A stretch of DNA of 64,000 bases from Plecoglossus altivelis. Taxonomy: Eukaryota; Chordata; Actinopteri; Osmeriformes; Plecoglossidae. Where the stretch lies: contig BROE01000024.1 in the NCBI GenBank assembly GCA_036571765.1, positions 6,342,048 through 6,406,047 on the forward strand. The letters are read 5' to 3'. This document shows, piece after piece, positions 53,001-62,560 of the stretch (position 1 is its first letter; each line of letters opens with the position of its first letter). A program made the position numbers and the translations under genes. The notes beneath the pieces were generated by a model. That model did no database searches, was not told where the DNA came from, and saw only the letters and a list, made by a program, of their open reading frames with translations.

Positions 53001-55230
53001 CTAAAAGCAAAACACACAGGCATAATTTAAGTGTGTTCTGCCGGGTGACATGGGTGCGCAAACTAATGGTAACAATCTAACTGGACCTAGCAATTTTGGA
53101 TGGTGTTTGAAATATTTGAAACCCAATTGCCCCACCCCCTCCCTTAAAAGTCACTCCTCTAAAACACATGAATGCTCTGTCTGACTACTGCTGGGAGGTC
53201 ATTTGACTGCAGACAGTTGCCTATCCGATCATTGCCACCTGTGAAAATCCCATCTAAATGTTAAATTAAGTCTGTAAATTCAAGATATATTCGAATGATT
53301 GGTCGTATGTATTGCAGTTCTGTGATGCCCACAGATATCAAATCTATAAAATGTTGCTATCAAACCATTGCATGTATACGCTGCTGTCGGGGTGTGAACG
53401 TTATTTCAGCAAATATGACAGAAAGTGAGTCTCAACATACTTATTGGCTCTGCCTTTAAAATCTCGGGAATAAATAGCGTAGTTGCAGCCAGTGTTTAGT
53501 TTAGGTTCACTTCCTGATTTAGAGGGCCGCTCTTGAGCCCCACAAAACCGGGCTCAAGACCTTGTCTTTGATCCTGGTTCCAAGCTCAGCAGGGGCTTAC
53601 AAAGCCTGAGGTTAGATTTATTAATCCTCATTTGCCTCACTAAGTGTTCCTCCAGGGCACAGAGAAACTGTTTAGACTTGCAATAAAGCCAGTACAGCTT
53701 TGTGAACATTCCTTGTGGATTAGCACTTGCATTTACTTGGAATTCATGTAGACAATATTACTGTAATGCCAGTTTCCCTTATTTTTGGTGAAGTGAATTC
53801 CACTGCTGTGAACAAGAGGTATTTATAGATGTGTGATTTAGGGTGTCACTCAAGATAACTTTAAGGACTTCAGTGGTACATGACAGCAGAGAATGATGCA
53901 TAACAGCTGGATGCACAATAATGTACTTGAAAATAAGATATTTGACCTTTAATTCAATCACCAAGGTCGGTCTTTGCCCAATTCCCGCATAATGTGAGTG
54001 TGGGCACACCAATAGCAAACTTCCCATAGTTCTAGTAATATCAGCATTGTTTGCTTTTAAGAAACAGAAGAAGCTAAATCTCAACAGAAATTAAATGTTG
54101 AACAGGATCTGAATGTTTGCCATAATTGAAATTCTTTAAATTGTTCACTGAACTCACAGCAAGAATAATTTAGTTTTTGCTGTCACAACACATACTTTTT
54201 TGTCTTATAAGGTATGTGTGTGGTGGCGCGTTGTCAAGGATACAAGGGGATGGCTGTTATGTAAGAAGGTTACAATATATAGAGTATACTGTACACAACA
54301 AGGGGAAAAATGAAAGGTTATAATAAGTTATATAAAGGTAAGTAATTTTCTTTCAATTCTATTTCCTTCTAAAAAGGCATTATACAGGACATTCCGTACA
54401 TGTACATACAGTGCAGAAATGCCAATGTTTACTGTTTGCAGACCATGTGGGTAAGGAATTGTTTTTGGAAATGTAGCTGAGTGGTCCGATGGTACTCACC
54501 AAGAAAATGCTGCCCTAAAAGCGTATTTGGTCTTTGAACATGTTTTCTTCAAAGTAAACCACTTTGAGAAAGGTTATGTAAGAAAGGTTGAAGACTAGGA
54601 CCATTTAGAACAAAACAGCCCAAACTCCCTTCCAAAAGGAAAAAGGAAAACTCAGACAGCTTTTATTGCTTAAAATGCAAATAAAATGTTCAAGAATTTG
54701 CATTCTAAAAATACCAGAAGTGGACTGGCTGTTCTTGACCTTATGGCAATCAATTAATTAAGTACATGACCAGAAAGCACGTTCAGTTACAAATGTCTGA
54801 TACTGTACCATGCTTCTCTTTCTTCACCAAGTTGTTCTTTGTTACAGCCCTTTATTTGCAAGGACCCAAATACCTATGAGCACCTACCCCTAGCTTAGAC
54901 ATTGACTGTTGACAAAAGGAATTAACTCAGTCGGTGGATGGAGTAGGGTTGACTGACAGAACTGAAGGATCCAATTTTCTGAAGTATCTTTTGTAGACAG
55001 AAGATCCAGCCTTAATTCAGAGGGTTCTCTCTTGCAAATAAATAAAAAACCTCCAACCTGCCTGTTAAAGGAGGGATAGTTAATCCTGTGTCCATAAAGA
55101 AATCATGAACTTGCGCGTCGGGGCAGAAGATTAAATAGTGCCCCACCGGATATTACACAGGGTACCTTGGGGGCTCTTCTTGATTTATCGTCATTCACCA
55201 CGGTGCTCTTATTACACTGGCCTGGTTCAG
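44006..55230. other. Non-coding spacer between mc4r and drosha
   Basis: About 11 kb of AT-rich DNA with no recognised gene. It contains perfect inverted repeats at 46742-46763 and 53531-53559, a CA run at 52868-52896, and evenly composed, possibly conserved stretches near 47480-47720, 48260-48720 and 53480-53700. Confidence 0.45.
53531..53559. other. Perfect 10-bp inverted repeat with 9-nt loop
   Basis: TCTTGAGCCC (53531-53540) and GGGCTCAAGA (53550-53559) pair exactly around CACAAAACC, inside a repeat-free CNE-like stretch. Could be a paired factor site or an RNA hairpin. No terminator role is expected in a vertebrate. Confidence 0.5.
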
Positions 55231-55237
55231 CACTCAT

Positions 55238-55252
55238 CCAGCCATCTTGTGG
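55238..55252 (-). promoter_or_regulatory. CTCF-like motif
   Basis: The minus strand reads CCACAAGATGGCTGG, a good CTCF core, about 3.1 kb before the drosha promoter region. The preceding 180 bases are evenly composed and CpG-bearing. Confidence 0.45.
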
Positions 55253-56149
55253 AATGTGTGTGATGAGGACAAAATACACTTACCCACTTGCTGAATTAGG
55301 ACAGACGTCTACGTAAACATGTCAGTTTATGAGCATGTCATGAGGACTCGGCAAATATTGTCGAGCAGCACTGTCCACATTCATTCCACCTTACAAAGGA
55401 GCCAGACTAGACAGAACGACTGCTGAACCACCGTAGAAGGCTGCAGCGTATTCAGATCCCTACTCCTCCCAATGTGTATTTCACAGGTATATGGTCCTTC
55501 GCTTTCTGTATGAATACTACCCCCATTGATCCAATGATCGTGTGACGTTTTTTTTAACCTTGGTTTCTATGACATCAATGAAGAGACTGTATAGCATTGA
55601 CTTTGAATTCTGTTGAACTGAGCGCTTGGTACATGTTCAGGGTCAAAAAGGTAAATGATGATATATGAGGTAGAGCCAAGTATAACATTGGTGTAGTAAT
55701 TTCACTCAGTCTATATTCTACCTGGGATATTTTCGACAGTACAGTACATGAGATGCATGTTCTGGTTAAAAGTGATTTGGCACTATACTCAGACGACTCT
55801 CTCCAGGCCCTTAGCATGTCGTTATGAAAGCACAGCACGATTAGTTTTTTACCGTGTCGAAAGGTCAGGTTGTAGACAACCACATAGATGACAGTTAGCA
55901 TACCTAATGCCTTGCTTGTGCAGAAGATTCAAATGAGCAGTTAGTTCCTGTCTCTGTGGTGAATCCAATTATGATTTGATACTGGCTGAGGTGTCTGCAA
56001 TCCAACTTAAACCTAGAAGTAGCATGCAAATGATCCTACCGACGTAATGCATTGACCATCTCCACTGAAACCTAGCACCCTTGTAGTGGCAACTTACCTC
56101 CTAATCAGAGAGAAAATATACCATCCTCCTCTTTCACATTACAAACAAC

Positions 56150-56344
56150 CTAAATGAAAAATAGCTTTTTCTCGGAGATAGAGGAGCCCTTTGGCAGAAA
56201 CACATCACTGACAGCCAGTCTCCCACCTTCCCAGGTCAGACGGACAGAATGTAGCTGGTCTGACCTGTGCGCTTTGAGGGTGAGCTGACCCAACTGTGTC
56301 AGACCTACCACGTAATGCCAATCATGCGGGTAAAGCAAACCTCT
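56150..56344 (-). other. Exon-like minus-strand segment, unrecognised
   Basis: Behind a good acceptor (TTCTGCTTTCTATTATCAG, minus strand, ending at 56345), an open frame starts RGLLYPHDWHYVVGLTQLGQ and includes VRLTWEGGRLAVSDVFLPKG before a stop. Amino-acid composition and higher GC than the flanks look coding, like a terminal exon. No family is recognised and no partner exon is seen nearby, so chance is quite possible. Confidence 0.2.
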
Positions 56345-58249
56345 CTGATAATAGAAAGCAGAAACTAGTCAGTCCATGTTATCAGAAACCAAGAAAAGAG
56401 AGGGATTCGAGTTAATGTTGGTTTTTGATGCTAGATTGGGAACAACATGACCATTGCAGCTGTCATGTTCAGTGCTGATAATGAAAAAGAGGTCAGAAGG
56501 CATGCAGTTGAAATCTGAAACAAATACTCCCCAAAAAGCTATACAAATGGCACCATTACTAATGTAAATCAATCCTTTATTCTTTGACTAATCTCAGAGA
56601 ATCAGCCTGATACGGAGACTTCCTCCCTCTCTTGTCATCTACAGAAAACTAACCAACATTGTGATGCGCCAGATGACTCGCCAATGCTGAACACCTGCGC
56701 AGGAACAGAACCCCTTGAAGCTGAAAAAGAAAAGATGGTTTTAACAGGCAATGATGTATTAACTTAGATGGATTCAGTAAACACCTTCAGAAAGCAAACG
56801 CGGTTTTAGGAGGAAATACCATTGAAACAATGAAATCCCAAATGTGTGCGTGGCTGTATAAATTGCTTTCTATAAAAGACCATCTATGCCTTTACGACAA
56901 GTCATTGTCTTCTCTCGTTTGTTAGAGAGAAGCACTGGTCAAGAAAATCATTTAACACATGGTTTGTCATGTTAAACAGAGGCACTGCCAGAGCCTTCTG
57001 ATGTCTGGATAGGATGACCAAAGACAGAAAGGTGTGCATTTCCTATCGCAAGTAAGAGTAAGTACAGAGCAACAGGCTGAGGGAAGGAACAGAAGACCAG
57101 TGGATGACCGCATGACGTGTTCCATCTTCTTCATTTCATGCATCCATTGGTGATTCATTGCACAAATGTCTGTGTGAAACGAATGGATGAGAAATTCAAC
57201 ATTGTTTGCACATATTACTATAAAATTGTATTTGAGGCATGAGATACACCAAAATGATGTGTGTTGCTTGAATCTATTTGCATTTAAACTGACATGTGAA
57301 TGTATACAACATTGATTAGGAAACGTCTAAAAGACAATGAATTCATGGACTGAACTCGTTATTAAAACCTAACCCTAACCCATTAGGAAACTGGCAAGGT
57401 TTAAGAACTTGAAAAATGCTAAGTGTATCTTTTGTGTTATCCTGCTCCAGGACATCCCAGCATTTGGTAGTTATCCTTGTCTTACAAGAACAGTTAGCAG
57501 ACACACAATACTTTGCTTGGCTTCTGTAAGCGTGTAGGCAAAGACCTAAGGTCTAATGCATTGATTGCCCCTGCACACACTGTGCCTGTTTACTGCTATG
57601 CTTCAGCACAGGGATGGCCACTAGTTTACATCTTGGCAGTGAGCCACACATTTCTACAAATCACCATATACAGCTGAGGCAAATCAATATGTTGCACATG
57701 TCTGATGCCTTCCATTATCGATACAGACCAGGTTGGGGAGGACATGGAACGTCTAGCAAAATACATGTGATGTGTCACAAAATAATAAGTGACTTACTTT
57801 ACTCCAGTGTAAAGGAAGACCAGGCAACTAAGGCTTAGATAGTAAACCTTCCGTTGTACTGGTTTATGGGCTTCTGCTGTCCTCTAGTGGGATGTACTTA
57901 AAGGTACAGAAAATGACAATTTCCTGTTGTATTCGATTTTTTTTATATGACTCAGGTCTTAATGTCATTTAGAACGCTGCTAGTGGTCAGTTGCACAACG
58001 TTTTTCCAACATACGGTATATCATATGGCTAACGGTAAAACGGTAAAACTGTCGTTTAAAGTAAACTGTATTCGTGTATCAAACCGAACCAACAATGTGT
58101 CTACCAGGCTACCCTTCTACAACATAACAATGGCACGAGACAATTCAACATGTAGCTGTAATAAACTTACCATTGACAATTTTATTGAATAATAAGTACA
58201 CTTATTAAAAAATGATAAACCTTGGAGTTGCAGTGGAGTATGGAACTTA
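56345..58249. other. Non-coding, drosha upstream region
   Basis: AT-rich with no recognised gene. Two CCCTAA units at 57368-57381 are too few to be an interstitial telomere. A CTCF-like site lies at 57876. Confidence 0.45.
57876..57891 (-). promoter_or_regulatory. CTCF-like motif
   Basis: The minus strand reads CCCACTAGAGGACAGC, matching the CCACTAG.GG core well. It is about 450-600 bases upstream of the drosha promoter, a usual place for promoter-proximal CTCF. Confidence 0.45.
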
Positions 58250-58552
58250 CTTTCGAAGGGTGGGCAGTTTAAAATGATGCACCAGCGCTGCTGGCGCACT
58301 GAAATGCCATTGGCTTACATTGAACTACTACGTAATCCGATTGGGTAATATATGTCCATCTGTTATAGCACACCGATGAGAAACACGAGCAACAAGCGGC
58401 AATTATTTGAGCACACTGTCAATTTAACTATCACAGCATCAATACCGATAGTTTTTGGCCTAAACAAGGTAATGTGGTCCGATTAGTTAGGTGTTTCCAC
58501 TATTCATGCAATACTGACATTCGACTCAGAACACGCTACGGTTAGCCACACG
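58250..58552 (+). promoter_or_regulatory. drosha: Putative drosha promoter and 5' non-coding exon
   Basis: Two reverse-orientation CCAAT boxes (ATTGG at 58309-58313 and 58340-58344) and scattered CpGs precede a splice-donor-like sequence, CACG followed by GTAAGG, at 58553 (a second possible GT lies at 58558). The coding exon has an acceptor at 58831-58832, so a non-coding first exon ending at about 58,552 and a 280-base first intron are inferred. In human, DROSHA shares this promoter side with divergent C5orf22; no coding sequence resembling that gene is seen on the minus strand here. Confidence 0.4.
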
Positions 58553-58839
58553 GTAAGGTAAGCATATTTCTTGCGTATTTAACCTAGCTAGTGATGCTAC
58601 TTGTCCTTTCGTTTATCTTGTCTGAGGCCTGTTAGTTTTATTATACGTAACAGCTTGCTCAATTTTAGCAATAAATAATATTAGTTTGAGCAAACCTCTA
58701 AACACCACTTCAATTCGCAGCTTTTCATTTTACAAGATAGAAATATGAGTTGGTTTGAAATGTGACGGGCGTGTCTATACTATACACATTTGTATAGTAA
58801 CACTTTTGTTCCGGATCCCCTTTCTTGTTCAGCTAGAGT

Positions 58840-59669
58840 ATGTCCTTCCATCAGGGTAGAGGGGGTCCTAGAGGGCGAAACCCACCTGGTCAGCATGGCG
58901 GATCTCAAAACTACCGACCCACCAATCTAAGGCCACCTCCTCCCCAGCCTCCCTTGCCCCAGTACCACTATGAGCCCCAGACCCCTCCTGGCTCCAGTTA
59001 CCAAGGGAACAGTGGCTACATGTCCAGCCATGCTGACTACATGACCTACCCTACCCAAGCTCCCACCCAGGCCCCTAGCCCTCTCAGCCAGTGCCCCATG
59101 CACCCACCTTTCCCTAATGCCCCTCACCGTCAGGGCTTCCCTGAACCACCCCCAAACTTCCCCCCTCCCCCCCTCCCTATTTCCTCTGCTGGGTCCACTT
59201 CAGGTTCCCAGGGATCAGCCCAGAATGCATACCATCCATACATGGTCCCCCCTCCGCCCCTGCCTCACCCACCAATGCCTCCATCCATGCCACCCCAGCC
59301 CATGAGCTACCACCCTCCCTACTCGGTGAGCTATCCCCACCCTCCGTTCCCACCTCCTAGCTTTAATCCGGGATACACCCAGGGCTCGAGCTCCTTCAAA
59401 CCTGGCCATGGCTTCAGGCACAGTGGCCAGTACAAGGCAGACAAGCCCATGGAGGACCGGAGGTCCCCGGAGAGATGCCCACGCCGTCACGACGACTATA
59501 GGCAGAAGAGCTACGGTTATAGCGACCGTCACAGAGTGGAGTTTCCTGCAGAGAGGAAGGAGAGTGGCCGAAGCCCTGGTCGGCATGGGAGACTGGAGAG
59601 CGGACGCTACCACTCAGACTACGAACATGGCCGGACCCCACCTCGTCACCGCAGTAGCGAGCGCAGCAG
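58840..59669 (+). CDS. drosha: drosha coding exon 1: Pro-rich and start of RS-rich region
   Basis: Encodes residues 1-276 plus two bases of codon 277. DROSHA is the nuclear RNase III that, with two DGCR8 subunits, cuts primary microRNA transcripts. The start MSFHQGRGGPRGR matches the second in-frame Met of the human protein; the upstream in-frame TAG at 58834-58836, just after the acceptor at 58831-58832, fixes this ATG within the exon. Residues about 30-195 are rich in Pro, Tyr and Ser (PPPPLPHPPMPP-type runs), as in the human Pro-rich segment. From about residue 200 the sequence is Arg/Ser/His-rich (RRSPERC, GRTPPRHRSSERSR), matching the human RS-rich segment that governs nuclear localisation and phosphorylation. 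The exon ends AG before GTACAG, phase 2; the open frame runs on into the intron only by chance. Confidence 0.93.
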
Positions 59670-59822
59670 GTACAGTGGTCTTCTTTTCGAATATCTGTCA
59701 ACATTTGTTGTATTTATTTTTTGCACCTGTCACATCTATTTATATGTTACTCTTTCTGACATCTTTTTAATTTGAAAAAACCCCTGAATACAATCAAACA
59801 CTTTTTGTGTGTGTTGTCACAG

Positions 59823-59891
59823 GGAAAGGCATCGCCACCGAGATAGCCGCAGGTCCCAGTCCCCAGACAGACACAGAAAGAGACCCAGAAG
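59823..59891 (+). CDS. drosha: drosha coding exon 2: RS-rich
   Basis: A 69-base exon between TTGTCACAG and GTGACT. It joins in phase 2 to give RERHRHRDSRRSQSPDRHRK, close to human RERHRHRDNRRSPSLERS. The human protein has a further segment after this point, part of which is alternatively spliced; no equivalent exon is evident in the 418-base intron that follows. Confidence 0.88.
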
Positions 59892-60251
59892 GTGACTAAC
59901 CATCAGCTAAATCCTGAGCACACCTGGCCCTGTTTGTGTGACATTGGAGGTCTGCTTTTACCCAGTTCATGTTTGGGTTGAAGGCCTATGAAATGGAGAG
60001 GCACAAGGAAATAACTAGTAGATAAGATGACACTTTATTAATCACTAAAATATGACATAAGGGAACTGGATGGAGCTATAAGCATCCTCACTTTCCTTTG
60101 GGTCTTTCCTTGTACCTTGCTACCCTGCTCAGAAGCTGAAGTGTTGGAATGTACTGAGATGCTTTGCTGATCATTTGCAGTGTAAACATGTCTCCTGTTC
60201 TAAATTGGATTCACTCAACCAAGTCTTTTCTCCCTCACTGCCCCCCCCCTC

Positions 60252-60292
60252 CACACACACACACTCACACACACACCACACATGCACACGCA
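60252..60292 (+). repeat. CA-rich tract before drosha exon 3
   Basis: Interrupted CA run in the last 60 bases of intron 2, immediately before the exon 3 acceptor. Confidence 0.85.
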
Positions 60293-60309
60293 CTCTACCC
60301 CTCCTCCAG

Positions 60310-60700
60310 CCGGTCTAGGAGCCGAGAGAGGAAGCGTGGCCGCTGGGAGGAGGAGCGGGAGAGAAGGCCAGACGAAGAGAAGGAGAGGAGGTGGGAGGGG
60401 CCCGGGACTAGTCGGGAACGCAGCTCCACCTCCCTGAGGAGCCGAGAGACTGACGAGCCCCCCAGCACCCCCGCCTCTGAGAGAGACCGGGAGAGAGACC
60501 GGGAGAGAGACCGGGAGCGAGACCGGGAGACAGACCGGGAGAGAGACCGGGAGAGGGACAAGGAAAGAGAGCGGGAGAGAGCCAAGGAAAGGGAGAAGGG
60601 AGAAGACGTCAAGGAGGAGGAGGAGTTTCTGCTGAAGCCTGCCTGGGTCCGCTGTACACATGCCGAGAACTACTACTCCAATGACCCCATGGACCAAGTG
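60310..60700 (+). CDS. drosha: drosha coding exon 3: Arg/Glu-rich repeat and start of central domain
   Basis: A 391-base exon after CTCCTCCAG. It begins SRSRSRERKRGRWEEER (human SREKKRARWEEEK) and passes through a Lys/Glu/Arg-rich part with ten ERDR-like tetrads. It ends with the conserved central-domain start EEEFLLKPAWVRCTHAENYY and SNDPMDQV. The donor GTACAG at 60701 leaves phase 0; the open frame continues only three codons into the intron. In human the sequence after the acidic run begins the structured central domain that contacts the pri-miRNA and DGCR8. Confidence 0.92.
60479..60598 (+). repeat. drosha: In-frame 12-bp repeat coding ERDR tetrads in drosha
   Basis: Ten consecutive 12-base units, starting as GAGAGAGACCGG and becoming less perfect downstream, encode ERDR, ETDR, ERDK, ERER, ERAK and EREK tetrads. 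The period keeps the reading frame, consistent with slippage growth under coding constraint. Mixed-charge RD/RE repeats are common in nuclear splicing and speckle proteins; human DROSHA has only a short equivalent. Confidence 0.85.
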
Positions 60701-60832
60701 GTACAGTACTAACAACCATTACAATGTCTTATGTTGATGCTACTTTTATGTAAAATAATAGTAACAAAATGACAGATTTTGACAGAAATGACCAACTGGC
60801 CTCCAGTGTTTTGTTAGAGTTATTCTCTCCTT

Positions 60833-60835
<3 letters not shown>

Positions 60836-60919
<84 letters not shown>
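60836..60919 (+). repeat. (GT)n microsatellite in drosha intron 3
   Basis: About 42 uninterrupted GT dinucleotides, followed by a short degenerate GT part, between exons 3 and 4. It ends about 50 bases before the exon 4 acceptor. Confidence 0.97.
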
Positions 60920-60971
60920 GCGGCTGTGTGTGTGGCTGTGCTCTCACGCCCCTGCTTCTCTCCCTGGTTAG

Positions 60972-61113
60972 GGCGACTCCACAGTGGTTGGCACCAGCAA
61001 GCTGAGAGAGCTGTATGAGAAGTTTGAGGAAGAGCTGGGCAGGAGGCAGGCGCGCGCTCAGGCTGCCCGCCCACAATGGGAGCCGCCCCAAACCAAACTG
61101 GATGAGGACCCTG
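60972..61113 (+). CDS. drosha: drosha coding exon 4: central domain
   Basis: A 142-base exon after CCCTGGTTAG, reading GDSTVVGTSKLRELYEKFEE and then a basic stretch ending WEPPQTKLDEDPG. It is almost collinear with the human protein. It ends at CCTG before GTACTG, phase 1. The preceding intron carries the long GT microsatellite at 60836-60919. Confidence 0.93.
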
Positions 61114-61516
61114 GTACTGTATTGATATCAGATAGTAATACCAAAGGTATTTGACCCCTAACTCCGTTCAATCATTGTTGTTTTTTTCATTTTTGTTTTA
61201 GTATTAAGAATAACTGTATGTAGTGCAGTGGGTACAAATTAAGGATATAAAAATAAAGATGATGTAAAAACACCAGAATACTTTTTTGCTTCAAGGGAAT
61301 GAGAAGTATAGCCAATAACCTATGTATTGAGACATTTTGAAATGGAGCTTTCTTATCACCGTTCTTATCACGGCACAGTTTGGGTTCACGGAGTTGCTAT
61401 GAGAGGTATTGATAACATTATAGGACCAAACGGCGTTTTGATCGGTCCGAGGCTACTTTGTGACAGAGCGCTGTTGACTCGGAGGGGGGTTCTGGTTGTG
61501 GTTCTGGTGCTTCCAG

Positions 61517-61677
61517 GCATCAGCTCCAGCGAGTCGGACGGTGAGTCGGACGGTGGAGGCAGCACGTGCTCCAGCAGCTCTGACTCGGAGGTGTTTGACG
61601 TGATCGCTGAAATCAAGAGGAAGAAAGCCCACCCTGACCGCCTGCACGAGGAGCTGTGGTACAACGACCCTGGACAG
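61517..61677 (+). CDS. drosha: drosha coding exon 5: Ser/Asp-rich linker and central domain
   Basis: A 161-base exon after GTGCTTCCAG. It encodes an acidic serine-rich linker (ISSSESDGESDGGGSTCSSS) followed by SDSEVFDVIAEIKRKKAHPD and RLHEELWYNDPGQ, nearly identical to human. The donor after CCTGGACAG is GTCAGC, phase 0. The downstream intron contains a pyrimidine-rich low-complexity tract (61690-61830). Confidence 0.94.
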
Positions 61678-61689
61678 GTCAGCAGCTCC

Positions 61690-61798
61690 CCAGCTTTCTC
61701 GCTCTCTCTCCTCTCTCCCTTTCTCTTCTCGCTCCCTCTCTCTCCGCTCTCCCTCTCTCGTCTCTCGTCTCTCTCTGTCTCCCTCTCTCCATCTCTGT

Positions 61799-61830
<32 letters not shown>
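61690..61830 (+). repeat. CT-rich low-complexity tract in drosha intron 5
   Basis: A near-continuous pyrimidine tract of CTCTC and CCCCCCC runs just downstream of exon 5. Frames through it are low-complexity artefacts. Confidence 0.9.
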
Positions 61831-62049
61831 AACCTCCCCCTCATCATCACAACCCCTGTTGTCTTCGTCTCTCGTTCTGTCTCCCTCCCCTCCTCATCCA
61901 TCTACTTTATCTTGTTCGTTTTTGGCTTGTCCTTCAGCTTGGCTGGGTCTTTTTTTTGCCACCGTGTCTAGACTGAATATGAAGTGTGTAATGTGCAGGC
62001 TGAATTATTCTCCACACATGTGATGTGCTCATCTACAATAGCAGTTGAT

Positions 62050-62075
62050 ACGTGCGTGTGTGTGTGTGTGTGTGT
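62050..62075 (+). repeat. (GT)n tract before drosha exon 6
   Basis: A short GT array sits directly before the acceptor TGTACAG of exon 6, in place of a classical polypyrimidine tract. UG-rich intron ends of this kind are known to bind CELF/TDP-43-type factors, which is inference here. Confidence 0.85.
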
Positions 62076-62079
62076 ACAG

Positions 62080-62160
62080 ATGAACGACGGGCCGCTGTGT
62101 AAGTGCAGTGCCAAGGCCAGACGCACAGGGATCCGCCACAGCATCTACCCAGGAGAAGAG
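62080..62160 (+). CDS. drosha: drosha coding exon 6: zinc-ligand segment of central domain
   Basis: An 81-base exon after GTGTACAG, reading MNDGPLCKCSAKARRTGIRH and SIYPGEE, essentially invariant among vertebrates. In the human structure the two cysteines of CKC and the histidine ending GIRH coordinate a structural zinc; all three are present (residues about 538, 540 and 551 here). The next exon continues in frame, so the donor must be GAAGAG followed by GTCTTG, a weak match to consensus beyond the GT. Confidence 0.94.
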
Positions 62161-62264
62161 GTCTTGACCCCGCTCACGCTCTCTCGCTCCACCTTGGTCA
62201 ACATGACATTCCGCTAAGCAGAACATCTCAGCTCATCGTCTTGTCTCTGTTTCCATCCAACCAG

Positions 62265-62351
62265 TCAGTGAAGAACTGTCGAGGGATGAACAACAACTCA
62301 GGGAAGCTGTTCCACTATAGGATCACTGTGTCTCCCCCCACTAACTTCCTG
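62265..62351 (+). CDS. drosha: drosha coding exon 7: central domain
   Basis: An 87-base exon between CCAACCAG and GTGAGG, phase 0 at both ends. It reads SVKNCRGMNNNSGKLFHYRI followed by TVSPPTNFL, against human AIKPCRPMTNNAGRLFHYRI. The cysteine of KNC corresponds to a human ligand of the second structural zinc site. Confidence 0.93.
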
Positions 62352-62461
62352 GTGAGGCTGTCTCATTCGCATCTTTCTGTCTCTCCATGGCTCTCTTGAA
62401 TCTGGTTTTGCTCGGTGAGTGTAAGTTGTGTGATATTGCGACACACCTGTGTTCCCCACAG

Positions 62462-62502
62462 ACGGACAGGCCCACGGTGATTGAATATGAAGACCGAAGC
62501 AG
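62462..62502 (+). CDS. drosha: drosha coding exon 8 (start only; frame then breaks)
   Basis: After TCCCCACAG the frame reads TDRPTVIEYED, as expected. Human then continues with HEYIFEGFSMF. Here the next bases read RSR and meet a TAG in frame at 62504, while the nucleotides GGAAGGCTTCTCCATGTT (62517-62534) match codons for EGFSMF in a shifted frame. A GT at 62503 could act as donor, but the downstream similarity argues that the true exon continues and has been disrupted by small indels, either real or from assembly error. The end given is the last base before that GT. Confidence 0.6.
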
Positions 62503-62560
62503 GTAGTACGCTGTTTGGAAGGCTTCTCCATGTTCTTACGCCTACTTCCAATTTACTCTG
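62503..62560 (+). pseudogene. drosha: Frame-disrupted continuation of drosha exon 8
   Basis: The stretch keeps recognisable nucleotide similarity to codons for the EYIFEGFSMFAHAPLTN region of DROSHA (TAC near 62507, GAAGGCTTCTCCATGTT at 62518-62534, GCC TAC TTCCAAT after it), but no single frame reads through and in-frame stops occur. This part of the central domain is normally invariant, so a functional gene would not tolerate it. Sequencing or assembly error is as likely as true decay. Confidence 0.45.

Noticed and set aside
57368..57381. Interstitial telomeric repeat (CCTAACCCTAACCC)
   Set aside because: Only about two units, expected by chance in AT-rich DNA of this length.
58117..58299. 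Possible divergent partner gene (C5orf22-like) sharing the drosha promoter
   Set aside because: The short minus-strand frame shows no resemblance to that protein family, and no other minus-strand exon was found within several kb.
60215..60715. 166-residue Leu/Pro-rich minus-strand frame opposite drosha exon 3
   Set aside because: It is antisense of the ERDR repeat and flanking CA tract; the sense exon is clearly conserved.
61386..61901. 171-residue Arg/Glu-rich minus-strand frame
   Set aside because: It is the complement of the CT tract in intron 5 and of exon 5.
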